Shown here: piece by piece, positions 1 through 7,330 of the stretch
How the letters are laid out: every line of letters starts with the position of its first letter
Numbering within the stretch: position 1 is the stretch's first letter
Assembly: GCA_903831485.1 (NCBI GenBank)
Contig: CAIKXW010000311.1
Span: 1 to 11,770 of the forward strand
Direction: 5' to 3'
From: an uncultured Alphaproteobacteria bacterium
GTDB lineage: Bacteria > Pseudomonadota > Alphaproteobacteria > Caulobacterales > Hyphomonadaceae
Length of the DNA stretch: 11,770 nucleotides
Position numbers and translations under genes: made by a program
The notes under the pieces: generated by a model
Seen by the model: only the letters and a program-made list of their open reading frames with translations
Told to the model about the DNA's origin: nothing
Databases searched by the model: none

Positions 1-3000
1 ACCTGCGTTTCTGTCAACGCGCCGACATTGGTGGTGGTCAGGCCCGCCACTTGCGATGTGGTGAGCGCGCCAACCTGCGTGGTCGTCAGGGCGCCAAGCT
101 GCGTCGCGTCGAACGAAACCAGGTTGGTCGTCGACAGGCCGGCAACCTGCGTCGTCGAGAAGGCGGCGATCTGCGTATCAAGCAGTGCGCCGACCTTAGT
201 TGTGTTCAGCGCATTGAGCTGGCTGTTGGTAAGCGACGTGACCTGCGTCGTCGTGATGGCCGCCAGCTGCGTCTCGTCCAGCGCGGCGAAGTTCGCGGTC
301 GACAGGGCGCGCAGCGCCGTGGTGGCGAACGCCTGGACCTGTGTATCCGCGAGATCGGCTAGGTTCGTCGCCGTAAGGCCTTGGGCCTGCGTCTGCGTCA
401 GTGCGCCGATCTGGTCGGCCGTCAGTTCGGCGACATCGGTCGCCGAGAGGCCTGTGATCTGGCTGGCCGACAACGAACGGACCTGCGTCGTGCTGAGTGC
501 GCCCATCTGGGTCGCATCCAGCGCCGAAAGGTTGGTCGCTGTGATCGAGGCAAGCTGCGTGGTCGTCAGCGCGCCGACCTGGGTGTCGGACAGCGCGCCG
601 ACATTGGTCGTCGAGAGGCCGCGAACTTGCGTCGTGGTGAAGGCCGCAACCTGCGTCGTCGTGAACTCGGCCATGTCTGTTGTGGACAAGCCGTTGAGCT
701 GCGCCGTGGTGAGCTTCTGCAGCTGGGTGGTCGAGAGCCCATTCACCTGCGTCGCTTCGAGCGCCGACAGGTTGGTCTCTGACACCGCCGCGATCTGCGT
801 GACCGTCAGGGCGCCGAGCTGCGTCTCGGTGAAGCTCATGAATTTGGTCGAGTTCAACGCCGAGAGCTGCGAGGTGGTGAGCGAGGCGACGTGCGTCGTG
901 GTGAGCGCCGCCAGCTGCGTCTCCGCGAGGGCCGCGAAGTTGGTGGTGGACAGTGCCTTGACACCGATGGCCGAGATGGCCGCGATCTGCGTTTCGGCCA
1001 TGCTGGCCATGTTGGTCGAGGTAAGCGCGACCAGCTGCGTGTTCTGCAGCGCGCCGACCTGCGTCGTGGTGAACTCGGCGACGTCGGCTGCATCCAGTCC
1101 GCCGATCTGCGTGGTGGTCAGCGCCTTGACCTGCGTCGTCGTCATGGCGCCGACCTGGGTCGCGTCAAGCGCCGAGACACTGGTCGAGGTAAGCGCGGCA
1201 ACCTGGCTGGTCGTCAGCGCAGCGACCTGTGTGGCGGCAAGCGCCGCAACACCGGTCGAGCCGAGGCCTGCAACCTGCGCGGTGGTCAGCGACGCGATCT
1301 GCGTGGTCGAGAATTCGGCGATGTCGGAGGCGTCGAGGGAGCCGATCTGGGTAGTCGTCAGCCCCTGCACCTGCGTGGTGCGGAGCGCTGCAACCTGCGT
1401 GGCCGCGAGGGCTGCGACCGCTTCGGTCGCGAGCGCGCCCATCTGCGTGGTGACAAGCGACTGGACCTGCGTCGTCGTCATTTCACCAATGTCGCCCGCT
1501 GCGAGGCCGGCAACCTGCGTCGTGGTCAGGGCCGCGATCTGCGTCGCGCTGAGCGAGGCCATCTGCGTCGTGTCGAGCGAGGACAGGTTGGTGGTCGAGA
1601 GCGACTTGATCTGCGTCGCATTGAGCGAGGTCAGCTGGGTCGTGGAGAACGAAGCGACCTGGGCAGCATCGATATTGGCGACCTGCGTCGTGGTCAGCGA
1701 CTTCATCTGCGTCGTCGTGAGCGCGGTCACCTGCGTCGCATCAAGCAGCGAGAAATTGGTCGAGCCGAGCGAGACGACCTGGGCGGCCGTAAGGGCGGCG
1801 ACCTGCGTGCCGGCGAGAGCTGCGACATTGGTCGCATCCAGCGCCGCGACTTGCGTCGTCGTGAGCGACGCAACTTGCGTCGTGGTCAGGGCGGCGATCT
1901 GGGTGTCGGCGAAGGCGACCAGCGAGGTGGTGTTGAGCGACTGGACCTGCGCCGTGGTCAGCGCGGCAATCTGCGTCGCTGCGAGGGCGCCGACAGCGGT
2001 ATCCGTCAGGCCGCGAACCTGCGTGGTGGCAAGGCCAGCGATCTGCGTTGTCGTGAATTCGGAAATGTCTGCCGCTTCGAGGTTGCCGAGCTGCGTCGTC
2101 GTCAGGGCGCGCACCTGGGTGGCGCTCAGAGCTGCAAACTGCGTCGTGTCGAAGGCGACCAGCGCCTCACTCGACAGGCGCGCCAGCTGCGTCGCCGTGA
2201 GGGCGGTGGCCTGCGTGGTCGTCAGGGCGGAAACGTTGGTGGCCGAAATGGCGGCCGCCTGCGTGGTCGAAAGACCCGCGACCTGCGTCGTCGTCAGCGC
2301 AGCCATCTGCGTGTCGTTGAGCGCGTTGAGGTTCGTTGTCGACAGGCTGTTCAGCTGCGTGGTTGCGAAGGCCTGCATCTGCGTGGCGTCAAGATCCGCG
2401 ATGCCGGTCGTGGTCAGCGCGCCGACCTGGGCGGTGGTCAGGGCGGCAAGCTGCGTCGTGCCGAGTTTGGCGACGTCGGAGGCTTCCATGCCCGCGACCT
2501 GCGTTGTCGAGAAGGCTTTCACCTGCGTCGCAAGCAGCGCGCCGTAACGCGTCGAGTCCAGTGCCGACAGCGCCGTGCCATCAAGCGAGGAGAGCTGGGT
2601 CGTGGTGAGGCCACGCACCTGTGTGGACGACAGCGCGTTCAGCTTCGAGGAATCGAGCGCATTGAGGTTCGTGGTCGTGATCGCGGCGACTTGCGTCGCG
2701 GTGAGGCCAGCGACCTGGGTCGTGTCCATCGCGGCGAGGATATCGGTCGAGAGGTTGCGGATCTGGGTGGTCGACATGGACGACAGCTGCGTCGTCGTCA
2801 GGGCCTGAATCTGCGTGTCAGCCAGGCCGCCAAGCTGCGTCGAGGAGAGCGACTGGGCCTGCGTATTCGTGAGAGCGGCAACCTGTGTGGTCGTGAATTC
2901 GCCCACGTCGGTCGCGTCCAGCGCGACGAGCTGGGTCGTGGAGAGCGCCCTCACCTGCGTTGTCGTCAACGCTGCAGTCTGCGTGGCCTCAAGCGCTGAC

Positions 3001-3761
3001 AGGCTCGTGGTGGTCAAGGACCCGAGCTGCGTCGTGGTCAGTGCAGCGACCTGCGAATCGCTGAGGCCGGACACGAATGTGGTGCTGAGGCCGCGAACTT
3101 GCGTGGTCGAAAGCGAGGCGATCTGAGTGGTCGAGAATTCTGCGACATCAGCGGCTTCGAGCGCGGCAAGCTGCGTCGTGGAGAGCGCCTGGAGGACAGT
3201 CGGAGCGATTGCGGCAATCTGCGTCGTGTCGAAGGCGGCGATCGATTCGGTGCCGAGGCGGACAACCTGTGTGCGCGTGAACGCGCCGACCTGGGTAGCG
3301 TCAAGTTCAGCGATATCAGTTGCATTGAGGCCGCCGACCTGCGTGGTCGAGAAGGCGGCGATCTGCGTCGTCGTCAACGCGCCAGCCTGCGTGGCGTCGA
3401 GCGCCGAAAGATTGGTGGAAGACAGTCCAGCAATTTGCGAGGTGCTGAAGCCGGCAATCGCGGTGGTCTCGAAGGTCGCGACCTGCGCCGTCGCCATTAC
3501 GCCCAGCTGCTGGGCGCTGAGGACGAGAAGCTGACCGGATGTAAAGCTGACGCTGGAATTGATCGACGGGATCTGCGTCGTCTGCAGCGCCCGGACCTGT
3601 GTGGTGGAGAAATCACCGAACTGCGTCGAGGAGAACGCCCCGATGCCGGTCGTCGTGAACGCAGAGACCTGCGTCGTCGTCAGTGACTGGATGGAGGTTG
3701 TGGAGAGGCTCTGGATGGCCGTGGTGGACAGCGAGCGGATCTGCGCCACTGACAAGGCTGA
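1..3761 (-). repeat. 24-bp tandem repeat array encoding about 155 octads
   Basis: The DNA repeats every 24 bp; on the plus strand a typical unit reads like GACCTGCGTCGTCGTCAGCG plus four bases. On the coding strand each unit gives eight residues: small, small, L/F/I/M, T/S/D, T/A, T, Q, V/I/L. About 155 octads fit in phase, broken once by a 14-residue segment at 3528-3569. Units are diverged from one another and I saw no long identical copies, so the array looks old and selected at protein level rather than freshly amplified. The glutamine is replaced at regularly spaced octads, giving a second-order period (see findings). Confidence 0.93.
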
Positions 3762-3911
3762 AATCGACATGGACAGACCATCCTGGTCGTAGTTCGAAGT
3801 CGACATTCGGTCGACGCGCAATTTCACGGAGAGCGATTCATCGATCTCCACGTTGGCACTTTTCACATCGAATGGTTTCCATCCCGTTTCCGGCGAATTT
3901 TGCCGGTTCAT
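1..3911 (-). CDS. Giant octapeptide-repeat protein, C-terminus beyond the window
   Basis: The minus-strand frame is open from an ATG at 3911 to the left edge (1303 codons, last complete codon 3-5); I found no in-frame stop. I chose this ATG because GGGA lies 6 nt upstream and the unique N-terminus (MNRQNSPETGWKPFDVKSAN...) reads as ordinary protein; an internal ATG at 3806 is possible. Residues 1-50 are unique and charged, with no signal peptide or membrane segment. From residue 51 the protein is tandem octads, consensus (A/G)-A-L-(T/S)-T-T-Q-(V/I), with no Cys or Trp and few charges. The S/T-x-x-Q pattern resembles a helix N-capping box, so a solenoid of short helices is possible; a beta-solenoid is the alternative. 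I do not recognise a named family. A large secreted or surface structural or adhesin-like protein is inference; export signals, if C-terminal, would lie off-window. The gene is divergent from the amidase gene. Confidence 0.9.
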   Translation of the reverse strand, partial: MNRQNSPETGWKPFDVKSANVEIDESLSVKLRVDRMSTSNYDQDGLSMSISALSVAQIRSLSTTAIQSLSTTSIQSLTTTQVSAFTTTGIGAFSSTQFGDFSTTQVRALQTTQIPSINSSVSFTSGQLLVLSAQQLGVMATAQVATFETTAIAGFSTSQIAGLSSTNLSALDATQAGALTTTQIAAFSTTQVGGLNATDIAELDATQVGAFTRTQVVRLGTESIAAFDTTQIAAIAPTVLQALSTTQLAALEAADVAEFSTTQIASLSTTQVRGLSTTFVSGLSDSQVAALTTTQLGSLTTTSLSALEATQTAALTTTQVRALSTTQLVALDATDVGEFTTTQVAALTNTQAQSLSSTQLGGLADTQIQALTTTQLSSMSTTQIRNLSTDILAAMDTTQVAGLTATQVAAITTTNLNALDSSKLNALSSTQVRGLTTTQLSSLDGTALSALDSTRYGALLATQVKAFSTTQVAGMEASDVAKLGTTQLAALTTAQVGALTTTGIADLDATQMQAFATTQLNSLSTTNLNALNDTQMAALTTTQVAGLSTTQAAAISATNVSALTTTQATALTATQLARLSSEALVAFDTTQFAALSATQVRALTTTQLGNLEAADISEFTTTQIAGLATTQVRGLTDTAVGALAATQIAALTTAQVQSLNTTSLVAFADTQIAALTTTQVASLTTTQVAALDATNVAALAGTQVAALTAAQVVSLGSTNFSLLDATQVTALTTTQMKSLTTTQVANIDAAQVASFSTTQLTSLNATQIKSLSTTNLSSLDTTQMASLSATQIAALTTTQVAGLAAGDIGEMTTTQVQSLVTTQMGALATEAVAALAATQVAALRTTQVQGLTTTQIGSLDASDIAEFSTTQIASLTTAQVAGLGSTGVAALAATQVAALTTSQVAALTSTSVSALDATQVGAMTTTQVKALTTTQIGGLDAADVAEFTTTQVGALQNTQLVALTSTNMASMAETQIAAISAIGVKALSTTNFAALAETQLAALTTTHVASLTTSQLSALNSTKFMSFTETQLGALTVTQIAAVSETNLSALEATQVNGLSTTQLQKLTTAQLNGLSTTDMAEFTTTQVAAFTTTQVRGLSTTNVGALSDTQVGALTTTQLASITATNLSALDATQMGALSTTQVRSLSASQITGLSATDVAELTADQIGALTQTQAQGLTATNLADLADTQVQAFATTALRALSTANFAALDETQLAAITTTQVTSLTNSQLNALNTTKVGALLDTQIAAFSTTQVAGLSTTNLVSFDATQLGALTTTQVGALTTSQVAGLTTTNVGALTETQ
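3528..3569 (-). other. 14-residue phase break in the octad array
   Basis: Residues 115-128 of the repeat protein (P-S-I-N-S-S-V-S-F-T-S-G-Q-L) sit between normal octads RALQTTQI and LVLSAQQL. The segment is 14 residues, not 8 or 16, so the octad register shifts by two residues here. The frame stays open and the composition stays Ser/Thr-rich, so it reads as a real loop or junction rather than a frameshift. It separates the first eight octads from the long regular array. Confidence 0.75.
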
Positions 3912-4185
3912 GTTGAGTCCCAACGGATTTTGCCTAGCTGCCGGCGCTGCGGCGCCAGCGCCGTTAACCGTAATCCCGCCGCCTCCAGCGCTTGCACGCG
4001 GATGCGTCCAACCCTTTCATCACAAGAGCTGCTTCCGTGGCTCGCAGCCTTGTTCTGGGGCGCAGACGACACGGGAAATCGCCGAAAGTGTTACCAGACG
4101 GGCCGAGACCAGCAGGCATTTGAGCGGCGCGTCTCGACAGGGCCGGCCGCCGGTGATGTGGTCGCACCCTGTGACGGAGGGGTCG
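3912..4185. promoter_or_regulatory. Divergent intergenic region between repeat gene and amidase gene
   Basis: These 274 bp lie between two divergent starts, so they must hold both promoters. I cannot place confident -35/-10 pairs for either strand. Visible elements are a GC-rich stem-loop close to the repeat gene (3942-3963), a single TTAACC at 3964-3969 and, at the amidase side, GACGGAGGGG at 4173-4182, which is the amidase ribosome-binding site. No convincing coding capacity is seen. Confidence 0.5.
3942..3963. promoter_or_regulatory. GC-rich stem-loop in the leader of the repeat gene
   Basis: CGGCGCTG (3942-3949) and CAGCGCCG (3956-3963) are perfect inverted arms around the six-base loop CGGCGC. 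The structure sits 31-52 nt upstream of the repeat-gene ATG. If transcription starts further upstream it would be a 5' UTR hairpin; otherwise it could be an operator. There is no adjacent T-tract, so an intrinsic terminator is unlikely. Confidence 0.4.
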
Positions 4186-5772
4186 ATGCAAAGAATTTTT
4201 CTCGCTGCGGCGGGCGCTTTTTTCATAACCGCCTGTCAGCCGGCGCCCTCTCCGCCAGCGCCTGAAGGATTCGCCTCGCTAGTCGTCGAGCCTCGGACGA
4301 TCCAGCAGATCGCCGCCGACATCCGCGACAGGAAGACGACCTCTGCCGCTGTGACGCAGGCCTTCCTAGATCGCATCGCCGCCGTCGACGACGCCGGGCC
4401 GATGCTGAACGCCGTGCTTGCGGTCAATCCGGATGCGCTGGCGGACGCCCAGGCGCGCGATGCGGCCCTGGCAGGCGGGGCGACGCTCGGGCCGCTGCAT
4501 GGGGTGCCAATCCTGCTGAAGGACAATATCGAGGCTGCAGGCAAGATGGCGACGACGGCGGGGTCTCTGGCGTTGCAGGACAATGTCACGGGGCGCGACT
4601 CGCCGCTGGTTGCGCGACTAAAGGCGGCGGGCGCCGTAATCCTCGGCAAGACCAATCTAAGCGAATGGGCCAATTTCCGTTCCAACAACTCGACATCAGG
4701 CTGGAGCGCGGTTGGCGGCCAGACGCGCAACCCGCACGTCCTCGACCGCAATCCCTGCGGCTCGTCTTCGGGATCCGGCTCCGCCATGGCCGCCGGGCTC
4801 GCTGCCGGGACGATCGGCACGGAGACCGACGGATCGATTGTATGCCCCGCCTCCGCCAACGGGGTTGTTGGCCTCAAGCCGACCGTCGGCCTGGTCCCGC
4901 GCACCTTCATCGTCCCGATCAGCGCAACGCAGGACACGGCCGGACCAATAACGCTGTCCGTTGCCGACGCTGCCCTGATGCTGACTGTGATCGCAGGCTC
5001 TGACCCCAGCGATCCAGCCACCGCAGAAGCCGACGCGCGCAAGCAGGATTACATGGCCGCGCTGGACGCCAACGCGCTGCAGGGCAAGCGTATTGGCGTC
5101 GCGCGCTTCCTGTCCGGCTATCATGGACCGACCGACGCCGCCTTCGAACAGGCGCTCTCCGAACTCAAGACAGCCGGCGCCGAGCTCGTCGAGATCGCCG
5201 CGTTTCCGGCGCAGGGCCAGATGTCGGCTGCGGAATTCGCCGTCCTGCTGGCCGAATTCAAGGATGGGCTCAACGCGTATCTTGCCTCAACGCCTGCCGA
5301 TAAAGTGCAGACGCGTACGCTGGACGACCTGATCGCCTTCAATACCGCAACGCCGGCCGAGCTTGAGTTCTTTGATCAGTCCCTGCTTGAGGAAGCCGCG
5401 AAGGCCCCCGCCCTCACCGAGCAATCCTATCTCGACGCCAAGGCGACCGCGGCCCGCCTCGCCGGCAAGGAAGGCATCGACAAGCTGCTGGCCGACCAGA
5501 GCCTCATCGCCATCGTCGCCCCGACAGGCGGACCAGCCTGGACAACCGACCTCATCACCGGCGACCGCTTCCTCGGCTCGTCGTCGGCGCTCGCCGCCGT
5601 GGCCGGCTATCCGCACATCACCGTCCCGATGGGCGACGTGCGCGACTTGCCGGTCGGTCTATCCTTCTTCGGGCCCGCCTGGTCGGAGTCCGCCCTCATC
5701 GGCCTTGCTTACGCCTATGAACAGCGGACCAATGCGCGGAAGACGCCGGAATTCCTTCCGCGCTCACCTTGA
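4186..5772 (+). CDS. Amidase-signature family amidase, predicted lipoprotein
   Basis: This 528-aa protein has the amidase-signature fold. The Ser-cisSer-Lys triad is visible as K112 in LLKDN, S193 in the CGSSSGSGSA stretch, and S217 in GTETDGS; the 24-residue gap between the serines matches the family. The length is typical of full-size amidases. Such enzymes hydrolyse carboxamides; GSSSGSGS and GTETDGS resemble peptide-amidase-like members, but the substrate cannot be read from sequence. The start is the ATG at 4186 because GGAGGGG lies just upstream and residues 1-17 form a lipoprotein signal peptide ending ITA-C17. The frame is open further upstream, but that part has no credible start. 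The product should be anchored to a membrane on the periplasmic side. The next lipoprotein gene begins 62 nt downstream, so co-transcription is plausible. Confidence 0.93.
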   Translation: MQRIFLAAAGAFFITACQPAPSPPAPEGFASLVVEPRTIQQIAADIRDRKTTSAAVTQAFLDRIAAVDDAGPMLNAVLAVNPDALADAQARDAALAGGATLGPLHGVPILLKDNIEAAGKMATTAGSLALQDNVTGRDSPLVARLKAAGAVILGKTNLSEWANFRSNNSTSGWSAVGGQTRNPHVLDRNPCGSSSGSGSAMAAGLAAGTIGTETDGSIVCPASANGVVGLKPTVGLVPRTFIVPISATQDTAGPITLSVADAALMLTVIAGSDPSDPATAEADARKQDYMAALDANALQGKRIGVARFLSGYHGPTDAAFEQALSELKTAGAELVEIAAFPAQGQMSAAEFAVLLAEFKDGLNAYLASTPADKVQTRTLDDLIAFNTATPAELEFFDQSLLEEAAKAPALTEQSYLDAKATAARLAGKEGIDKLLADQSLIAIVAPTGGPAWTTDLITGDRFLGSSSALAAVAGYPHITVPMGDVRDLPVGLSFFGPAWSESALIGLAYAYEQRTNARKTPEFLPRSP

Positions 5773-5782
5773 TGGAACCCTT

Positions 5783-5811
5783 GTACAATCCGGGAGTACA
5801 ATGCTCCGGGA
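5783..5811. repeat. Short tandem duplication between amidase and lipoprotein genes
   Basis: GTACAATCCGGGA (5783-5795) is followed at once by GTACAATGCTCCGGGA (5796-5811), the same sequence with three added bases. It lies in the 62-bp gap between two genes. It could be a replication-slippage relic or a paired protein-binding site; no function can be assigned. Confidence 0.5.
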
Positions 5812-5834
5812 AAAGCCGTGACGGAGGGACGACC

Positions 5835-6209
5835 ATGAAACATGCCTTTGCAGCTCTGGCGTTCATCTCTGCCGCGGCCTGTTCGAGCGTCCCCGCAATT
5901 CCGGGCATGGCGCCCTCCGCTTTCACAGAGGAAGCGATGTCCGGATCGCGCTATCGCATTTCCTATGTCGCGCCCGAAGGCGCAACGACAAGGCAGGTCA
6001 GCGATCGCGTGCTTGCGCGCGCTGCCCAGGCCACGCTCGACAAGGGACAGGAGTGGTTCGAGATCGCCAACAAGGTTGATGGCAAGACGGATGGCAGGAC
6101 GACCCAGACGCTGATCATCGTCATGGGCAAGGGCGAAACGCTGGCCGGTGGTCCGCGCCAGTATGACGCCAAGGCAACACTCGCTTCATTGCGCGACAAG
6201 ATCGGCTGA
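5835..6209 (+). CDS. Small lipoprotein resembling the CC0125/CC1285 family
   Basis: This is a 124-aa protein with a short signal peptide and a lipobox ending A-A-A-C16, so the mature lipoprotein is about 109 residues. The start at 5835 has GGAGGG 6 nt upstream. The core SGSRYRISYVAPEG...RVLARAAQATLDKGQEWFEI follows the pattern (R-Y-R-V/I-S, then R-A-A-x-x-T-L-x-x-G-x-x-W-F) that I recall from the Caulobacter CC0125/CC1285 lipoproteins; no molecular function is known to me for that family. It follows the lipoprotein amidase by 62 nt. The sequence before its start, GTGACGGAGGG, also precedes the amidase start. The lipoprotein call is firm; the family assignment is from memory. Confidence 0.88.
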   Translation: MKHAFAALAFISAAACSSVPAIPGMAPSAFTEEAMSGSRYRISYVAPEGATTRQVSDRVLARAAQATLDKGQEWFEIANKVDGKTDGRTTQTLIIVMGKGETLAGGPRQYDAKATLASLRDKIG

Positions 6210-6321
6210 AGCGTCTTGCGGCGGGCTCGGCACCGAATATGGCGCTGGCACGTTGAGTCTCCAAGCATTGATCCATATCAGAGGCGGCCGAAAACATTCA
6301 CCGGTCGATCACGGGGCTTTG

Positions 6322-6335
6322 TGCCGCATGCGGCA
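6322..6335. promoter_or_regulatory. 14-bp perfect palindrome upstream of lipoprotein gene
   Basis: TGCCGCATGCGGCA is perfectly self-complementary and lies 95 bp before the ATG at 6431, within a 221-bp gap (6210-6430) that holds no gene I can support. The position fits a dimeric regulator's operator or a promoter-proximal element. A cruciform or chance GC-rich palindrome is the alternative. Confidence 0.35.
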
Positions 6336-6430
6336 TGCGATGGCTTCGCAGCGGACCTCGGATTGGGTTAAGGGCCTTGGCGCGGATCGGCGGAAAACGC
6401 TGACGACATGCTTTTCGGGGAGTGACCACA

Positions 6431-7252
6431 ATGACAGTCATCAAGAACGTCCTGCTGGCCGCCGCTGCGCTGGCGGCGCTTGGCGCGTGCACCACGATGG
6501 CGGATTCCGGAGATACCTCCGCAGGCATGGCCGCGGCGCCCGCCAGGGCGGCGTTGGCGTCGGCGATGGACGCTGCCGGCGGCGAGGCGGCGCTTGCCAA
6601 GGTCAAGGAGCTCTACTGGACCGGAACGGCCACGCTTGTGGCTGACGGCAAGACGACGAAGCAGGACATGATCACGGTCGTTCGCCCCGATGGCCAATGG
6701 GCCCGCACGTCCAGCTGGGCGTCCGGCGCTGAATCCAAGACCTCGCGCACGCTGCAGGTCGAACGCGGCAAGGCCTGGGACGTGAACCGCCAGAGCTGGA
6801 CCCCCCTGCCCGAGGCGCAGGCCACAAACGAGAACCAGCGCTACGGACTCTACAGCTTCATGCTGCTGGCCCCGCTGAAGGCGTCTGGCGCCAAGGCCGA
6901 CGAACAGCCCGCTGCCGCCGACGGCACGCGCACCATCAAGGCCCAACTCGCCACCGGCCAGGCGGCTGACCTCAAGGTCGATACATCAGGCAGGCTGGTC
7001 GGGGCCATGATGAATGTCCGCGACCCCGCGGGCGGGGCGGATATCGCCCAGACCGTGACATTCTCCGGCGAGGTCGAAAGCAACGGGGTCAAGTTCCCGA
7101 AGCGGATCACGATCACGCAGAACGGCGCGCCGTTCTACGATCTTGAGATTGCGACATTCGAAGCCGCTCCTGCGCACACGCCGCGTCCGATGACGCAGTC
7201 GATGCAGTATGAAGGCGGCCAGAACAATGCGGGTGACGAGAACGCGGGCTGA
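6431..7252 (+). CDS. Predicted lipoprotein of unknown function
   Basis: This is a 273-aa protein. Residues 1-20 form a lipoprotein signal peptide with a lipobox ending L-G-A-C20. I chose ATG 6431 over an in-frame GTG at 6422 because GGGGAG at 6417-6422 is correctly spaced for the ATG and overlaps the GTG. After a low-complexity linker (about 25-42), residues 45-250 hold alternating beta-like stretches, e.g. ELYWTGTATL, ARTSSWAS, QTVTFSGEVESNGVKFPKRI and PFYDLEIATFEAAPA. The 'NGVKFP' phrase and antiparallel-sheet look resemble LolA-like or outer-membrane lipoprotein-sorting folds; this is only a fold-level guess. The Gly/Asn-rich C-terminus looks disordered. It is the third lipoprotein in a row on this strand, but a 221-bp gap suggests its own promoter. 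Confidence 0.88.
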   Translation: MTVIKNVLLAAAALAALGACTTMADSGDTSAGMAAAPARAALASAMDAAGGEAALAKVKELYWTGTATLVADGKTTKQDMITVVRPDGQWARTSSWASGAESKTSRTLQVERGKAWDVNRQSWTPLPEAQATNENQRYGLYSFMLLAPLKASGAKADEQPAAADGTRTIKAQLATGQAADLKVDTSGRLVGAMMNVRDPAGGADIAQTVTFSGEVESNGVKFPKRITITQNGAPFYDLEIATFEAAPAHTPRPMTQSMQYEGGQNNAGDENAG

Positions 7253-7292
7253 TCCGGGGCATCTCAACCCACCCTTTGCCCTGAACGCAGCT

Positions 7293-7322
7293 TCCGGCTA
7301 GGCTTACCGCAAGCCTGCCGGA
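7293..7322 (+). promoter_or_regulatory. Stem-loop overlapping the vWA-gene ribosome-binding site
   Basis: TCCGGC (7293-7298) plus AGGCTT (7300-7305) pair with AAGCCT (7311-7316) plus GCCGGA (7317-7322), leaving a bulged T at 7299 and the loop ACCGC. The 3' arm includes the first three bases of GGAG (7320-7323), the only good Shine-Dalgarno sequence for the ATG at 7331. In RNA this would mask the ribosome-binding site. No T-tract follows, so termination of the upstream unit is less likely. Confidence 0.6.
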
Positions 7323-7330
7323 GTTCGTCC

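Noticed and set aside
28..2547. Long plus-strand open frame (839 codons), rich in Cys and Val, and a second plus-strand frame at 891-2999 rich in Arg and Gly
   Set aside because: Both are shadows of the 24-bp repeat: the same codons read backwards give periodic but biologically odd sequence without a ribosome-binding site, while the minus frame gives a coherent octad protein with a normal N-terminus and start.
1..3761. The array as a CRISPR, minisatellite or non-coding repeat
   Set aside because: Units are contiguous 24-bp codon-phased copies with synonymous-type variation and no unique spacers; the frame is open throughout.
3964..3969. TTAACC as a CtrA-binding site upstream of the repeat gene
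   Set aside because: Only a half-site; no second TTAA at the required seven-base spacing on either side.
3853..4185. N-terminal extension of the amidase to 3853
   Set aside because: The extension overlaps the divergent repeat-gene start and lacks a credible start signal; the ATG at 4186 has GGAGGGG and begins a clear lipoprotein signal peptide.
5790..5810. CCGGGAG...CTCCGGG as a terminator after the amidase
   Set aside because: The arms have a central mismatch, leaving a 4+2 bp stem and no T-tract; better described as a tandem duplication.
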